Source: Pararhizobium polonicum (GTDB lineage Bacteria > Pseudomonadota > Alphaproteobacteria > Rhizobiales > Rhizobiaceae). Taken from it: a stretch of 64,000 nucleotides of DNA. Below are positions 18,025-26,066 of the stretch, piece after piece. Both the position numbers and the translations under genes were made by a program. Positions within the stretch are counted from its first letter, which is position 1. Each line of letters opens with the position of its first letter. Where the stretch lies: positions 1-64,000 of the forward strand of contig NZ_LGLV01000022.1 in assembly GCF_001687365.1 (NCBI RefSeq). The letters run 5' to 3'. A model generated the notes under the pieces. It saw only the letters and a list, made by a program, of their open reading frames with translations. It made no database searches and had not been told where the DNA came from.

Positions 18025-18978
18025 TTAGTGTCCGGCGCGTTGAGCGATCGCCTCCCGGAACCGGATCGTGCCCTCGTGGATATGGTTGAGCAAATCCAGA
18101 ACGGCCCAGTGGCGCTCGGTGATGTCGTAATCGGTGACGCGGGAGTGAGCGCTCTGGAACGTCCCAAGCTGCGTGTGATAGGTCTTCGCAAGTCCTGGAT
18201 AGCCCATCGATTCCGCCATGGCGGCAAGGGCCAGGAATATTTCCAGATCACGCCGCAATGGAGTGTCTTCAGACGCGTTCTTGTACAGCCACGCGTAGAG
18301 ATCAGGATGGATATTGGTGAAGACCCCGGCAAACCCCTTCGATCCCTCGCGCATTGCCGCTGCGGCGATTGCGGCGTTGGCGTTGACGACGGCAAATCCG
18401 GAATCGCCTGACATCGCCACACGTCGACGGATGGTTTCAAGATCGCAGGATACGTCCTTCAGCGTTACGAAACGACCCGTATCGCGGCAGAGTTTGAATT
18501 CGTCGTCGCTCAGCAGGCGGCGATACGGCGCAGGGCATTCGTAGAGCCCGAGGGCCATATCGCGCGGCACCCAGCTTAAGACATTTTCGACGCCGGCGCG
18601 AAACGCCTCCGTTCCGGCATGACCCGTGTCGAGGCGGTTTGTAACAAGCACCAGCGCATCGATACCCGTATCGGCCATTGCCATCAGTTCGGCACGCTGA
18701 TCGTCCGCGCTTTCACTGATGTGTCCGGAGGCGATCACGGACACGCGACCTCCTGCCAGGGAAACGACACGCCTGGACAGAGCGAGACGCTCGTCGAGGG
18801 ACAGCCTCTGCATCTCGCTCGACTGGCATACGGCGAAGAGCGCATCGGCGCCATTGTCCACATACCATTCGACCAGCCGTTCCAGCCCGCCCCAGTCGAT
18901 CTGGTTGTTCGGCGTAAACGGCGTCAGCATGACCGGGACAATCCCGTGTGCATTTTTACTCATCAGTGTTTCTTTCAT
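18025..18978 (-). CDS. dihydrodipicolinate synthase-family aldolase
   Basis: A 317-residue class I aldolase/lyase of the DapA/NanA family (TIM barrel). The Schiff-base Lys is visible in FVTLKDVS, the conserved Tyr in LGLYECPAPY, and the carboxylate-binding loop reads CQSSEM instead of the GTTGE of DapA. This points to a catabolic keto-acid aldolase rather than lysine synthesis. The ATG at 18963 is an alternative start. It is divergent from the FG-GAP gene across 71 bp that contain an IclR-type palindrome. It may cleave a 2-keto-3-deoxy acid made by the neighbouring enzymes. Confidence 0.88.
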   Translation of the reverse strand: MKETLMSKNAHGIVPVMLTPFTPNNQIDWGGLERLVEWYVDNGADALFAVCQSSEMQRLSLDERLALSRRVVSLAGGRVSVIASGHISESADDQRAELMAMADTGIDALVLVTNRLDTGHAGTEAFRAGVENVLSWVPRDMALGLYECPAPYRRLLSDDEFKLCRDTGRFVTLKDVSCDLETIRRRVAMSGDSGFAVVNANAAIAAAAMREGSKGFAGVFTNIHPDLYAWLYKNASEDTPLRRDLEIFLALAAMAESMGYPGLAKTYHTQLGTFQSAHSRVTDYDITERHWAVLDLLNHIHEGTIRFREAIAQRAGH

Positions 18979-19002
18979 ATGGATTTACGAGACGATTTGA
19001 TA

Positions 19003-19022
19003 TTAGAATAGCATTCCACTAA
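19003..19022. promoter_or_regulatory. putative IclR operator, site 5
   Basis: Core GAATAGCATTCC with the GAA-N5-TTCC spacing, inside the 71-bp divergent promoter of the aldolase and FG-GAP genes. It ties region 2 to the same regulon as region 1. Confidence 0.5.
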
Positions 19023-19049
19023 CGAATTTGAAATAGGGAGATTGGGCGC

Positions 19050-21023
19050 GTGAGTGTAAAAAGGTGGGAGGACGATGCGACCGTCTGGCATGGTCCGGAC
19101 TATGGCGCTGAGGTGCTGCACTATCATCCGGAGGTCGGTTCCGCCGCGGTGGCCGGCCGCATCATCACCTGTGTCGAGGTGATCGACTGGACAGGAACGG
19201 GAAGCAGAGACCTTTTGATTTCGGCATGGGATCCCTGTTACGATGGCCGGGTCTTTCTGCGACGGCAGATCGGAACTCATGAAGACGGAACGCCGGTTTT
19301 GGGCGAAGAGGAGCTCATCGAGGGCGTCCGCGGCTATGTAACGGCCGTGAAAGACGGCGACACCTTTCACCTGGTGTCCGCATCGCGCATGCGCAAGCAG
19401 ATCTATGTTTTCCCGAATATCGGTTCCAAGGGATCACCGGAATTCGGCGAACCCTTGCGGCTCGAATTGGATGCTGACTGGGTCAAGGGGAATGAATATT
19501 TCCACATGGCCCGCTTCCACGACATCGATGGTGATGGCGTGCCCGAATTGATCGTGGGCAGCGACTATTGGGACGACTACTGGCCGAACGGGCTTGAATG
19601 GAACGACGAAGGTTATCGCGGCTATGACGATGCCGGGCGCTGGCTGGGTGGTCCGTTGCGCGGCTTCCTTTACGCCTTCAAAAATACCGGAACACTTTCC
19701 AATCCGGTTCTTGAAAAGGGCAAAGCTCTGATCGCCGGTGAAACGGCACTTGAGGTTTACGGACAGCTTGCGCCTGCTTTTGGCAAATTCGGCGGACAGA
19801 AAGATAGCCTGATCGCTGGCGAATTCTGGAATATCCTGCATATCGCGCGGCAACGCGAGGACGGATCGTTTGAGCCAACCAGCCTTCTTAGAACGCCGGA
19901 CGATGAAGTCCTGGAACTCGATCAATGCATCCACCTGCCCTGCGTGGTGGACTGGGATGGCGATGGACGTGAAGATATTCTCGTCGGAGCCGAGGACGGC
20001 TACGTCACCTTCCTCAAGAACTGCGGAGATGGAGCGGACGGGCTCCCGCGGTTCGAAAAGCGCGGGCGTGTGGAGACCACCAAGCCTCTGATTCATGCCG
20101 GGGTTCTGCCGAGCCCGGCCGCCCATGACTTCAGCGGCGACGGACATTTCGATCTCGTGGTTGGAAACAGCAGCGGCGAACTGCTCTTTTATCCCAGCCG
20201 GGAAGAGAACGGCTCGATCTATCTCGGCAAGGAACACATGCTCGAAGCGGGCGGCAAGCCGGTTAGAATCGCGGCGGGCCTCGACGGCTCGATCCAGGGG
20301 CCGTCGGAAAAGATGTTCGGCTATTCGTGCCCGACGATTGCCGACTGGACCGGCAGCGGACATATGGACCTCTTGGTCAGCGACGTCACGGGCCGTCATC
20401 GGCTGTTCCGCAACACCGGCGAGAAGACCATCCCGCCGCGTTTCGCCGAAGAGGAGTTTCTCACCTATAACGGCAAGCCGCTGAAAACTGTCTGGCGGGT
20501 CCGTCCGGCGGTCGTTGACTGGCAGCAGAATGGTCAACTGCACTATCTCGCATTGGACGAGAACGGTGTGCTCAGCGACTGGACACGGTCTTCCGACACA
20601 GAACTCGTCAACAAAAGACACGTTCGGTGGGAAAATGGCGATGCGATAAGGTTCACTGTCGATGTCGGCGGTGGCCGCGGCCGTGTGAAGCTTTGCCTCT
20701 GCGACTGGGAGGGCACCGGACGCATGGACCTCATTTTCGGAACTCATGCCCGCGCCTGCGTTCCGCCCGATCCGAAGACCGGCGCTCCGCGAAACACCAC
20801 AAAGCAGGCTGGCCTGTTCCTGTCCCGGAATGTGGGAACACCGGAAGAGCCTCGTTTTGCCTTCCCGCTCCCTATCAGTTTCAAAGGAGAAACCATTGCC
20901 ATGGCCATGCACGTCGCCTCTCCTGAAGCGGTGGATTGGGCCGGACGCGGCGCTCTTGACCTGATTGTCGGGGTCGAGGACGGCACCATCGTGTGGTTGA
21001 AGCGAGAGGAATTGTCGTGGTAG
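19050..21023 (+). CDS. FG-GAP/VCBS-repeat beta-propeller protein, cytoplasmic
   Basis: A 657-residue protein built of FG-GAP/VCBS-like repeats. Seven recognisable Asp-rich blade motifs occur (DWTGTGSRDLL, DIDGDGVPELI, DWDGDGREDIL, DFSGDGHFDLV, DWTGSGHMDLL, DWEGTGRMDLI, DWAGRGALDLI) plus one degenerate one, which fits a seven- or eight-bladed propeller with calcium sites. There is no signal peptide or membrane segment, although most such proteins are exported. The start is GTG at 19050 behind AGGGAG. The last codons overlap the start of the shikimate-dehydrogenase-like gene. It may be a carbohydrate-binding or lyase-type enzyme; the activity is unknown. Confidence 0.85.
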   Translation: MSVKRWEDDATVWHGPDYGAEVLHYHPEVGSAAVAGRIITCVEVIDWTGTGSRDLLISAWDPCYDGRVFLRRQIGTHEDGTPVLGEEELIEGVRGYVTAVKDGDTFHLVSASRMRKQIYVFPNIGSKGSPEFGEPLRLELDADWVKGNEYFHMARFHDIDGDGVPELIVGSDYWDDYWPNGLEWNDEGYRGYDDAGRWLGGPLRGFLYAFKNTGTLSNPVLEKGKALIAGETALEVYGQLAPAFGKFGGQKDSLIAGEFWNILHIARQREDGSFEPTSLLRTPDDEVLELDQCIHLPCVVDWDGDGREDILVGAEDGYVTFLKNCGDGADGLPRFEKRGRVETTKPLIHAGVLPSPAAHDFSGDGHFDLVVGNSSGELLFYPSREENGSIYLGKEHMLEAGGKPVRIAAGLDGSIQGPSEKMFGYSCPTIADWTGSGHMDLLVSDVTGRHRLFRNTGEKTIPPRFAEEEFLTYNGKPLKTVWRVRPAVVDWQQNGQLHYLALDENGVLSDWTRSSDTELVNKRHVRWENGDAIRFTVDVGGGRGRVKLCLCDWEGTGRMDLIFGTHARACVPPDPKTGAPRNTTKQAGLFLSRNVGTPEEPRFAFPLPISFKGETIAMAMHVASPEAVDWAGRGALDLIVGVEDGTIVWLKREELSW

Positions 21024-21826
21024 CCGGCTTCGAAATTCGCGGGACTACCCGTCTGATGGGCGTGATCGGCGATCCGATTGCCCAGGCCAAGACGCCCGGC
21101 GCCATCAATCCCTTGTTTGCAGCACGCGGTGCCGATATCGCCTGCATCCCGCTGCATGTACCGGCAAGCGATCTGTTGACCATCTGGGCTGGATTGAAGG
21201 CAATGCCGAACCTCGTGGGGTTCGGCATTACCCTTCCCCATAAACAAACAGCGGTCGACCTCTGCGATAGTCTTGATCCCGTGGCGGCACGCGTCGGAGC
21301 GGTCAATGTCGTCCGGCGCGAAAGGGATGGCAGCTTCCGTGGCTATCAGTTCGATGGAAAAGGATTCGTCAGGGGCCTGCTGGCAGAAGGTATCGTAATC
21401 GAAGATCGCAACGTGTTGCTGGTCGGTGCCGGTGGTGCCGCCGTGGCGATTGCGTTCGCGCTCGTCGAAGCCGGCGCCAGGGGCATAACCGTTTCCAATC
21501 GGACGACGGACAAAGCGGAGGCTCTGGCAGAAACGGTCAACGCAGGCTTCGGCCGTAGCGTTGCGAAGGCCGGAAAGGCGGTGCCTGAATCGGGCGCATT
21601 GGTCGTCAACGCGACGTCCCTGGGCCTCAAGGAAACGGATGCCCTGCCGCTCGATGCCGGACTTCTGCGACCCGCGATGACCTTTGCCGAAGTCATCGCT
21701 CAGCCTGAAACCACCCCACTCCTATCGCTTGCGGAGAAGAGAGGCGTGCAAGTCCATTCGGGAATTCACATGATCACCGGGCAGGTCGGACTGATTGCCG
21801 ACCACCTTTGCGAACTCTGGGGATAG
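21017..21826 (+). CDS. shikimate dehydrogenase-like protein, copy A
   Basis: A 269-residue NAD(P)-dependent dehydrogenase of the AroE/YdiB family. The catalytic Lys76 (ITLPHK), Asn96 (GAVN) and Asp112 (FDGKG) are kept, and GAGGAAVAIAF binds the cofactor. The two Ser that bind the shikimate carboxylate in AroE are Ala24 and Thr26 (QAKTP), and the NTDG Thr is Phe111. The substrate is therefore probably not shikimate. The GTG at 21017 follows GAGAGGAATT and overlaps the FG-GAP stop by 7 bases, which suggests coupling. A paralog lies convergent at 21881. Confidence 0.88.
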   Translation: MVAGFEIRGTTRLMGVIGDPIAQAKTPGAINPLFAARGADIACIPLHVPASDLLTIWAGLKAMPNLVGFGITLPHKQTAVDLCDSLDPVAARVGAVNVVRRERDGSFRGYQFDGKGFVRGLLAEGIVIEDRNVLLVGAGGAAVAIAFALVEAGARGITVSNRTTDKAEALAETVNAGFGRSVAKAGKAVPESGALVVNATSLGLKETDALPLDAGLLRPAMTFAEVIAQPETTPLLSLAEKRGVQVHSGIHMITGQVGLIADHLCELWG

Positions 21827-21843
21827 AAAAAATCTGATGCATG

Positions 21844-21873
21844 AACGCCGCGCGTGCCATGCCGCGCGGCGTT
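21844..21873. terminator. bidirectional terminator-like hairpin
   Basis: An 11-bp perfect GC-rich stem (AACGCCGCGCG, 21844-21854, with 21863-21873) lies between two convergent genes. It could end transcription from both sides; the T tracts are short. Confidence 0.65.
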
Positions 21874-21880
21874 CTTATGA

Positions 21881-22708
21881 TTACAATGCCGTTCCCGCAG
21901 GAAGGCCTGCGGCAAAACCGGCCATGAGCCGGATCTGTGCACCAAGCATATCATTCCCGTCGGAGGTCGCAGCACCTGCCGCACGCGCGGCGCGCAGGAG
22001 CGCCGTCTCTCCGGTGAGGCTTGCGATATCGGCAACCAGCATATCCGGGCTTATCGCTGCGTCCGGCATCGGGAAAACAGCCGTTCCCTTGATGCCGATC
22101 GGTGAAGCGTTAATCACCACGTCATAGTCCCAGCCACTCGATGCATCGACAGCACGCGCGCATTCATGCCCGCTCACGGCGTTGACCATGTTCGCTGTGA
22201 ACGCGATCGAGTCCGCAGAAAGATCCATCAGGCTAAGCTGCCCTACGCCTTCTTCAGCAAGCGCAAAAGCAATGGCGCGACCCGCACCTCCTGCCCCGAC
22301 GATCAGCACGCGGGCGCCACGAATCCGCCCCTTCGCTTCCCCCAGACCTTCGACAAAGCCCGTTCCGTCAAAAAGTGCGCCATGCATACGCCCATCGGTG
22401 CCCCGCTGCACGCAGTTTACCGCGCCAACGGCCCTGGCAGTCGGCGTCAGCGTGTCGCAACGTTTCGCGGCCGCCACTTTGTGTGGCACGGTGGTGCTGA
22501 TTCCGCTGACATTCGACATGGCAGCGAACGTGTCCCATGCGTCCGCGAAACGCTCGGCCGTTACATGAAAAGGCACCGCATAGATGTTTTTGCCCGCAGC
22601 GGCAAAGATGGGATTGATCAGATGTGGTGTCTGTACCTGGAAAATCGGATCGCCGAAAACGGCATAGATCCGCGACTCCCCGTCGAGATTCGGGATCGTT
22701 GCCTTCAT
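21881..22708 (-). CDS. shikimate dehydrogenase-like protein, copy B
   Basis: A 275-residue paralog of the protein at 21017. Lys77 (TVPHK), Asn98 (GAVN) and Asp114 (FDGTG) are conserved, with VGAGGAGRAIAFAL as the cofactor loop. The carboxylate-binding Ser positions are Val25 and Thr27 (QVQTP), and the NTDG Thr is Phe113, the same replacement as in copy A. The ATG at 22708 overlaps the TGA of the TIM-barrel gene (ATGA), so the two are translationally coupled. An isomerase or dehydratase with a dehydrogenase suggests a quinate/shikimate-like or cyclitol route, but on a different substrate. Confidence 0.88.
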   Translation of the reverse strand: MKATIPNLDGESRIYAVFGDPIFQVQTPHLINPIFAAAGKNIYAVPFHVTAERFADAWDTFAAMSNVSGISTTVPHKVAAAKRCDTLTPTARAVGAVNCVQRGTDGRMHGALFDGTGFVEGLGEAKGRIRGARVLIVGAGGAGRAIAFALAEEGVGQLSLMDLSADSIAFTANMVNAVSGHECARAVDASSGWDYDVVINASPIGIKGTAVFPMPDAAISPDMLVADIASLTGETALLRAARAAGAATSDGNDMLGAQIRLMAGFAAGLPAGTAL

Positions 22709-23517
22709 GATGCCGCCTCCTGGCCAAACAACTGCCGACACCGGTCGATGGCGATGTCCATCACCTCGCCAGGATCGCGTGACCACCAATCTGTAGAGAA
22801 TATTTCCACCTCGACCGGCCCTTGGAAACCGGCGCGCCGTACCATGCCTTCGATAGCGGGCAGATCGATAATGCCGTCGCCCATCATCCCCCGATCCGTC
22901 AGTATGTGCCGGGTGGGAACGAGCCAATCGTTGACGTGAAAGCCTAGAAGCCGCCCGGCGCGACCGGCGCGTTCAATCTCCGCCGCAAGACGCTCATCCC
23001 ACCAGACATGGTATACGTCGACCACCACCCCGATTCCCGGACCCAAAGTTTCGGCCAGCGCATTGGCATGGGACAGGCTTGCGATGACCGTACGGTCGCC
23101 CGCAAGCATGGGATGAAGCGGCTCGATTGCCAGCTTTATGTCGATCTTTCGCGCCATATCGAGCAGCCGGCCGAACGTATCCTCCACCCGCCGCCGGGCC
23201 GCATAGAGGTTTTTCTCGGTTTCGTGGAGGCCGCCGGTGAAGACGAAGACGTGATCAGCACCAAAACGCGCCGCTCGCTCCAGCTCCGCCTCGGCGCGAT
23301 CCAAGTACTCAGGAACGAACGGGCCGATGCGATTGTAGCCAGAGACTGTCATGCCAAAGTCATCAAGGGCCGACAGCGCATCGGCCTCGCCAATTTTTGC
23401 GATTTCGTCACCCCAGACCGACACTGTCTTTAGCCCCCGGTCTGCAGAAAGACGTAGAAACGTCAACATATCCGCTCGTTCACGGACGGTGGCGTGGTTG
23501 AATACGATTTCTGTCAT
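22705..23517 (-). CDS. TIM-barrel sugar phosphate isomerase/epimerase-family protein
   Basis: A 270-residue member of the xylose-isomerase-like TIM-barrel superfamily, which includes IolE, 3-dehydroshikimate dehydratases and ketose epimerases. The metal ligands are all present: Glu in AIEPLHPM, Asp and His in VVDVYHVWWD, His in GFHVNDW and Glu in VEVEIFSTDWW. The ATG at 23517 follows GAGAGGT. It is coupled to the dehydrogenase-like copy B. Next to shikimate-dehydrogenase-like genes a dehydratase of the QuiC/AsbF type is conceivable; inosose dehydratase or an epimerase are alternatives. Confidence 0.87.
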   Translation of the reverse strand: MTEIVFNHATVRERADMLTFLRLSADRGLKTVSVWGDEIAKIGEADALSALDDFGMTVSGYNRIGPFVPEYLDRAEAELERAARFGADHVFVFTGGLHETEKNLYAARRRVEDTFGRLLDMARKIDIKLAIEPLHPMLAGDRTVIASLSHANALAETLGPGIGVVVDVYHVWWDERLAAEIERAGRAGRLLGFHVNDWLVPTRHILTDRGMMGDGIIDLPAIEGMVRRAGFQGPVEVEIFSTDWWSRDPGEVMDIAIDRCRQLFGQEAAS

Positions 23518-23738
23518 TAGACCTCTCAGAACTTTTCGATGCTGAGCCAAGAAAGATTGCCTAGACCCCGTTGAGCTATTCCCGATAATCAGCGCACTCA
23601 CCGAGCCGAAGCCCGTACTCCTGACGGTAAGACAGGGAACCAGGACTGACGCTGGCCGGATGAAATCCGGCGGTGCGCGGACTAATGTTCTAACCGCCGT
23701 TCAAGCGGCTGCTTGTGGAACACCTCTCACACCACTAA

Positions 23739-23758
23739 TGGAATATTGTTCCGATAAA
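23739..23758. promoter_or_regulatory. putative IclR operator, site 6
   Basis: The sequence ATGGAATATTGTTCCGATAA is identical to site 2 except at the two central positions. It lies 18 bp before the decayed IclR copy and about 220 bp upstream of the divergent TIM-barrel operon. Confidence 0.62.
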
Positions 23759-23775
23759 CCGAATATCGTGATACA

Positions 23776-24533
23776 ATGCGTCTTGTCAAATCCCTTCTAG
23801 ACCGATGTTTCTACGTGATCACGTTGTTGAGTGAGAACGCCACTGGAACTGTCGCTTGGCGAAATCAGCCGTCGACTGGACGTTCCAAAGAGCGTAGCGC
23901 ATCGGCTGCTCAACAGTCTGCGTGACTTAGGTTGGGCCGAACAGTATCCCGAGAACGGCTTCTACCGGCTTTCGTTGCGCCTCGCAGCGAAGGACCAGCG
24001 CCGGCTAGGCGGTACACGGATCCCCGATATCTGCCAACCGATTCTGGGTTGGTTAGCCAGCAATACCAAGGGACTTAGCGGGATTGCGATCTTGGTTGAC
24101 ATGGATCTCTCATTCACAGGGAATGCGTTCCGGCCTGATTTATCAGCCGGAACTCGTGGTGAAGGTCCCGTTGCACACGACGGCCAGCGGAAAAGCCTGG
24201 CAAGCGACGCTGGAACGGGAGGAAGCTTTGGCCGGGACCGTTACCAATGGACTGGGACGGACATAGGCGGCCCGCGTGTTATCGCGTCTAAGCAGACATT
24301 GTGGCCATCCCCGTTATTCAGTCTCATGTCATTCGCGCTGGAGGCCGGGTTGTTGGAACGGCGAGCATTACGGGACCAATCCACCGCTTTTCCCCGCCCG
24401 TACTTCCCAGTTAGCGGAACAGGTGAAGGCCATTGCCGATGAACTTTCGCAACTTTGGCCGTATCGGATCACCTCCCCTAGCCCGCAAGCCACCCCTTCA
24501 AGAAGTTCGCAAGTGATTGGGAATATGATCTAA
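23776..24533 (+). pseudogene. IclR-family regulator, decayed copy
   Basis: A frameshifted duplicate of the IclR gene at 2942. It starts MRLVKSLLDRCF exactly as the intact copy does. The frame changes near 23845, where LSLGEISRRLDVPKS is read in another frame, then again near 24090 (ISHSQGMRSGLIYQPEL) and after 24260. It ends with AEQVKAIADELSQLWPYRI. Several indels make a working protein impossible. The copy is clearly divergent in DNA sequence, so the duplication is old or was acquired separately. Its palindromic operator is intact. Confidence 0.88.
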
Positions 24534-24597
24534 AGCACTCCAAAAATCCTCAAAGTTCCTAACGCACCTCTGAGGTCTGTTGACACATCGCACTTTA

Positions 24598-24617
24598 ATG
24601 GAATATCGTTCCGATAG
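24598..24617. promoter_or_regulatory. putative IclR operator, site 7
   Basis: The sequence ATGGAATATCGTTCCGATAG is a near-perfect match to sites 2 and 6. It lies 59 bp upstream of the truncated ABC ATPase copy, the same spacing as site 2 has to the intact ATPase gene. Confidence 0.62.
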
Positions 24618-24676
24618 TGATGTGGAGATGGCCCTAGAGTTTGGTGGCCACCTTGGTGGCCGGTAGGAGGAAACAG

Positions 24677-24853
24677 TTGGATAGCATTGAGCTGAAGTCC
24701 GTTCGCAAGGTGTACGGCGCCGTACCCTTACGGCACGGCGTGTCTATCGATATTGATGAAGAGGAAGTTGTAACTCTGGTCCGGCCCTCGGGCTGCGGAA
24801 AGTCGACTGTCGCGGAAACATGGGCTACGTCAAAGGGCCACAGTTACTCTTAG
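24677..24853 (+). pseudogene. UgpC-type ABC ATPase, truncated copy
   Basis: A remnant of a second copy of the gene at 3914. It keeps a good ribosome site (GGTAGGAGG) before a TTG and the Walker A loop (RPSGCGKST, with the first Gly changed to Arg). An internal deletion of roughly 145 bases then joins it to a sequence matching the AENMGFSLK segment, now out of frame. It ends after 58 codons. All later ATPase motifs are gone. A hydratase fragment follows immediately. Confidence 0.85.
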
Positions 24854-24874
24854 TGGTATTTCAGCCTGAGTCGA

Positions 24875-25127
24875 GACTCCCCCGTAAAGCTTTGGCTCAA
24901 CAAGCAACTCGTCTTCGACGCTTCCGCACGACATTCAGCAAAAGACTTACTTCTTCGGCTTTGCGACGACGCAAACGATCGATCCAAGCCTGCTGAGGCA
25001 CTCAGAACAGGCTCGATTATCATGACGGGAAGCCTCTGCGGCGTGCTCGACGTTATCAATCCAGGGGATGTATCCGTCCAACGGGGCGAGGACGATGTGC
25101 TGGATTTCGCGCTGTCGTTAGCCTCTT
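24875..25127 (+). pseudogene. 2-keto-4-pentenoate hydratase-like fragment
   Basis: An open stretch whose translation matches the C-terminal third of the hydratase-like protein at 15465. Shared features are ASARHSAKD against AGARHPTGD, and SIIMTGSLCGVLDVINPGD against SVITTGSLCGAFEIAEPGK. No start codon or N-terminal part remains; the homology begins right behind the ATPase remnant. It is on the plus strand, whereas the intact gene is on the minus strand, so the second copy was rearranged. Confidence 0.75.
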
Positions 25128-25151
25128 ACACACGACGAAAAGGAGACCGAA

Positions 25152-25973
25152 GTGCAGTTGAACGATTCCTATACTGTGAACACTTACTCTTATACGACCC
25201 GTTACTCTGCTCTCGATTGCCTACGCCATCTTTCTCGTCTTGGCTTTTCCAGCTTCGAAATGATGCTTATCCCGGGGCATTTTTGGCCGAGTACCGCGAC
25301 AGTCGCGGAGCGCAAAGCGGTCGAAAGTTTTCTAAACGAACGAAACATTCGCATCGAAACCCTCAATCAGCCGAACCTCGACGTTAATCTTGCAGCGCTT
25401 ACGCCCGAATGCCGCAACTACTCTTGCGGTGTTGTTGCCTCTGCGTTGGAACTTGCGGCTGACTGGGGTGCCACTGGAGTAGTCGTCAACCCGGGAAAGA
25501 CAAACCCTGTCTTCCCGGCGAGTCTTGAGAAGCTGACTGAATGTTTTCAATCGTCTCTCGACATCCTGGTGCCGCGCGCGGCCGAACTGCAGGTCCAGCT
25601 CATAGTTAAGAACCATCCGCTGTCGTGGCTTTATAAGGGAACCGACCTTCTATCCTTTTTTAATCGTTATGGTTGGACGAGCATCGGGTTGGGATATGAC
25701 ATTGCGAATGCCGCCTTCGGGCGCGATCCCGCAGTCGACGTGATTCCTCAACTAAAAAAGCATCTATCGGCCATCTACGTTGCAGACACGCCCCTGGAAG
25801 ATTTTCGTCACGATCCACTTGGAGGAGGCGCAGTCTCATTCGAACCTATCGCTCAGGTTCTGGAGAGCATCGATTATCGCGGACCGTCGATTTTCGAGAT
25901 CGTTTCAGCTGACCCTGACAGAGCAATTCTGGAAAGCGCATCATTTTTGAACAAATTCTGGCGGCCCAGATGA
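25152..25973 (+). CDS. TIM-barrel isomerase/epimerase-like protein with altered metal site
   Basis: A 273-residue xylose-isomerase-like TIM-barrel protein. It starts with GTG behind AAAAGGAGACC. Compared with the tandem paralog at 26067, Asp183 (GYDIANAAF) and the late Glu (IFEIVS) are kept. The first metal Glu is Lys153 (LIVKNHPL) and the His position is Tyr209 (AIYVADTP). Metal catalysis is therefore doubtful. It could be an inactive partner subunit or have a new role. It lies 94 bp upstream of the paralog and downstream of three pseudogenes. Confidence 0.82.
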   Translation: MQLNDSYTVNTYSYTTRYSALDCLRHLSRLGFSSFEMMLIPGHFWPSTATVAERKAVESFLNERNIRIETLNQPNLDVNLAALTPECRNYSCGVVASALELAADWGATGVVVNPGKTNPVFPASLEKLTECFQSSLDILVPRAAELQVQLIVKNHPLSWLYKGTDLLSFFNRYGWTSIGLGYDIANAAFGRDPAVDVIPQLKKHLSAIYVADTPLEDFRHDPLGGGAVSFEPIAQVLESIDYRGPSIFEIVSADPDRAILESASFLNKFWRPR

Positions 25974-26066
25974 TCGAGATCGGTCCATTGGCCTGCGACC
26001 TTTCCCTCTTAGATTGCAGATGAAACCGCATCACGCAGGTAGCGCTGAAAGCGACTGGAGACGTCG

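Noticed and set aside
16995-18440. Extension of the PfkB kinase to 481 codons
   Set aside because: The extra N-terminal part overlaps the aldolase gene and has no homology. The GTG at 17882 has a good ribosome site and places the kinase motifs correctly.
19434-20912. Minus-strand open frame of 492 codons
   Set aside because: It is entirely antisense to the FG-GAP gene, which has clear repeats and a ribosome site. The antisense translation shows no domain.
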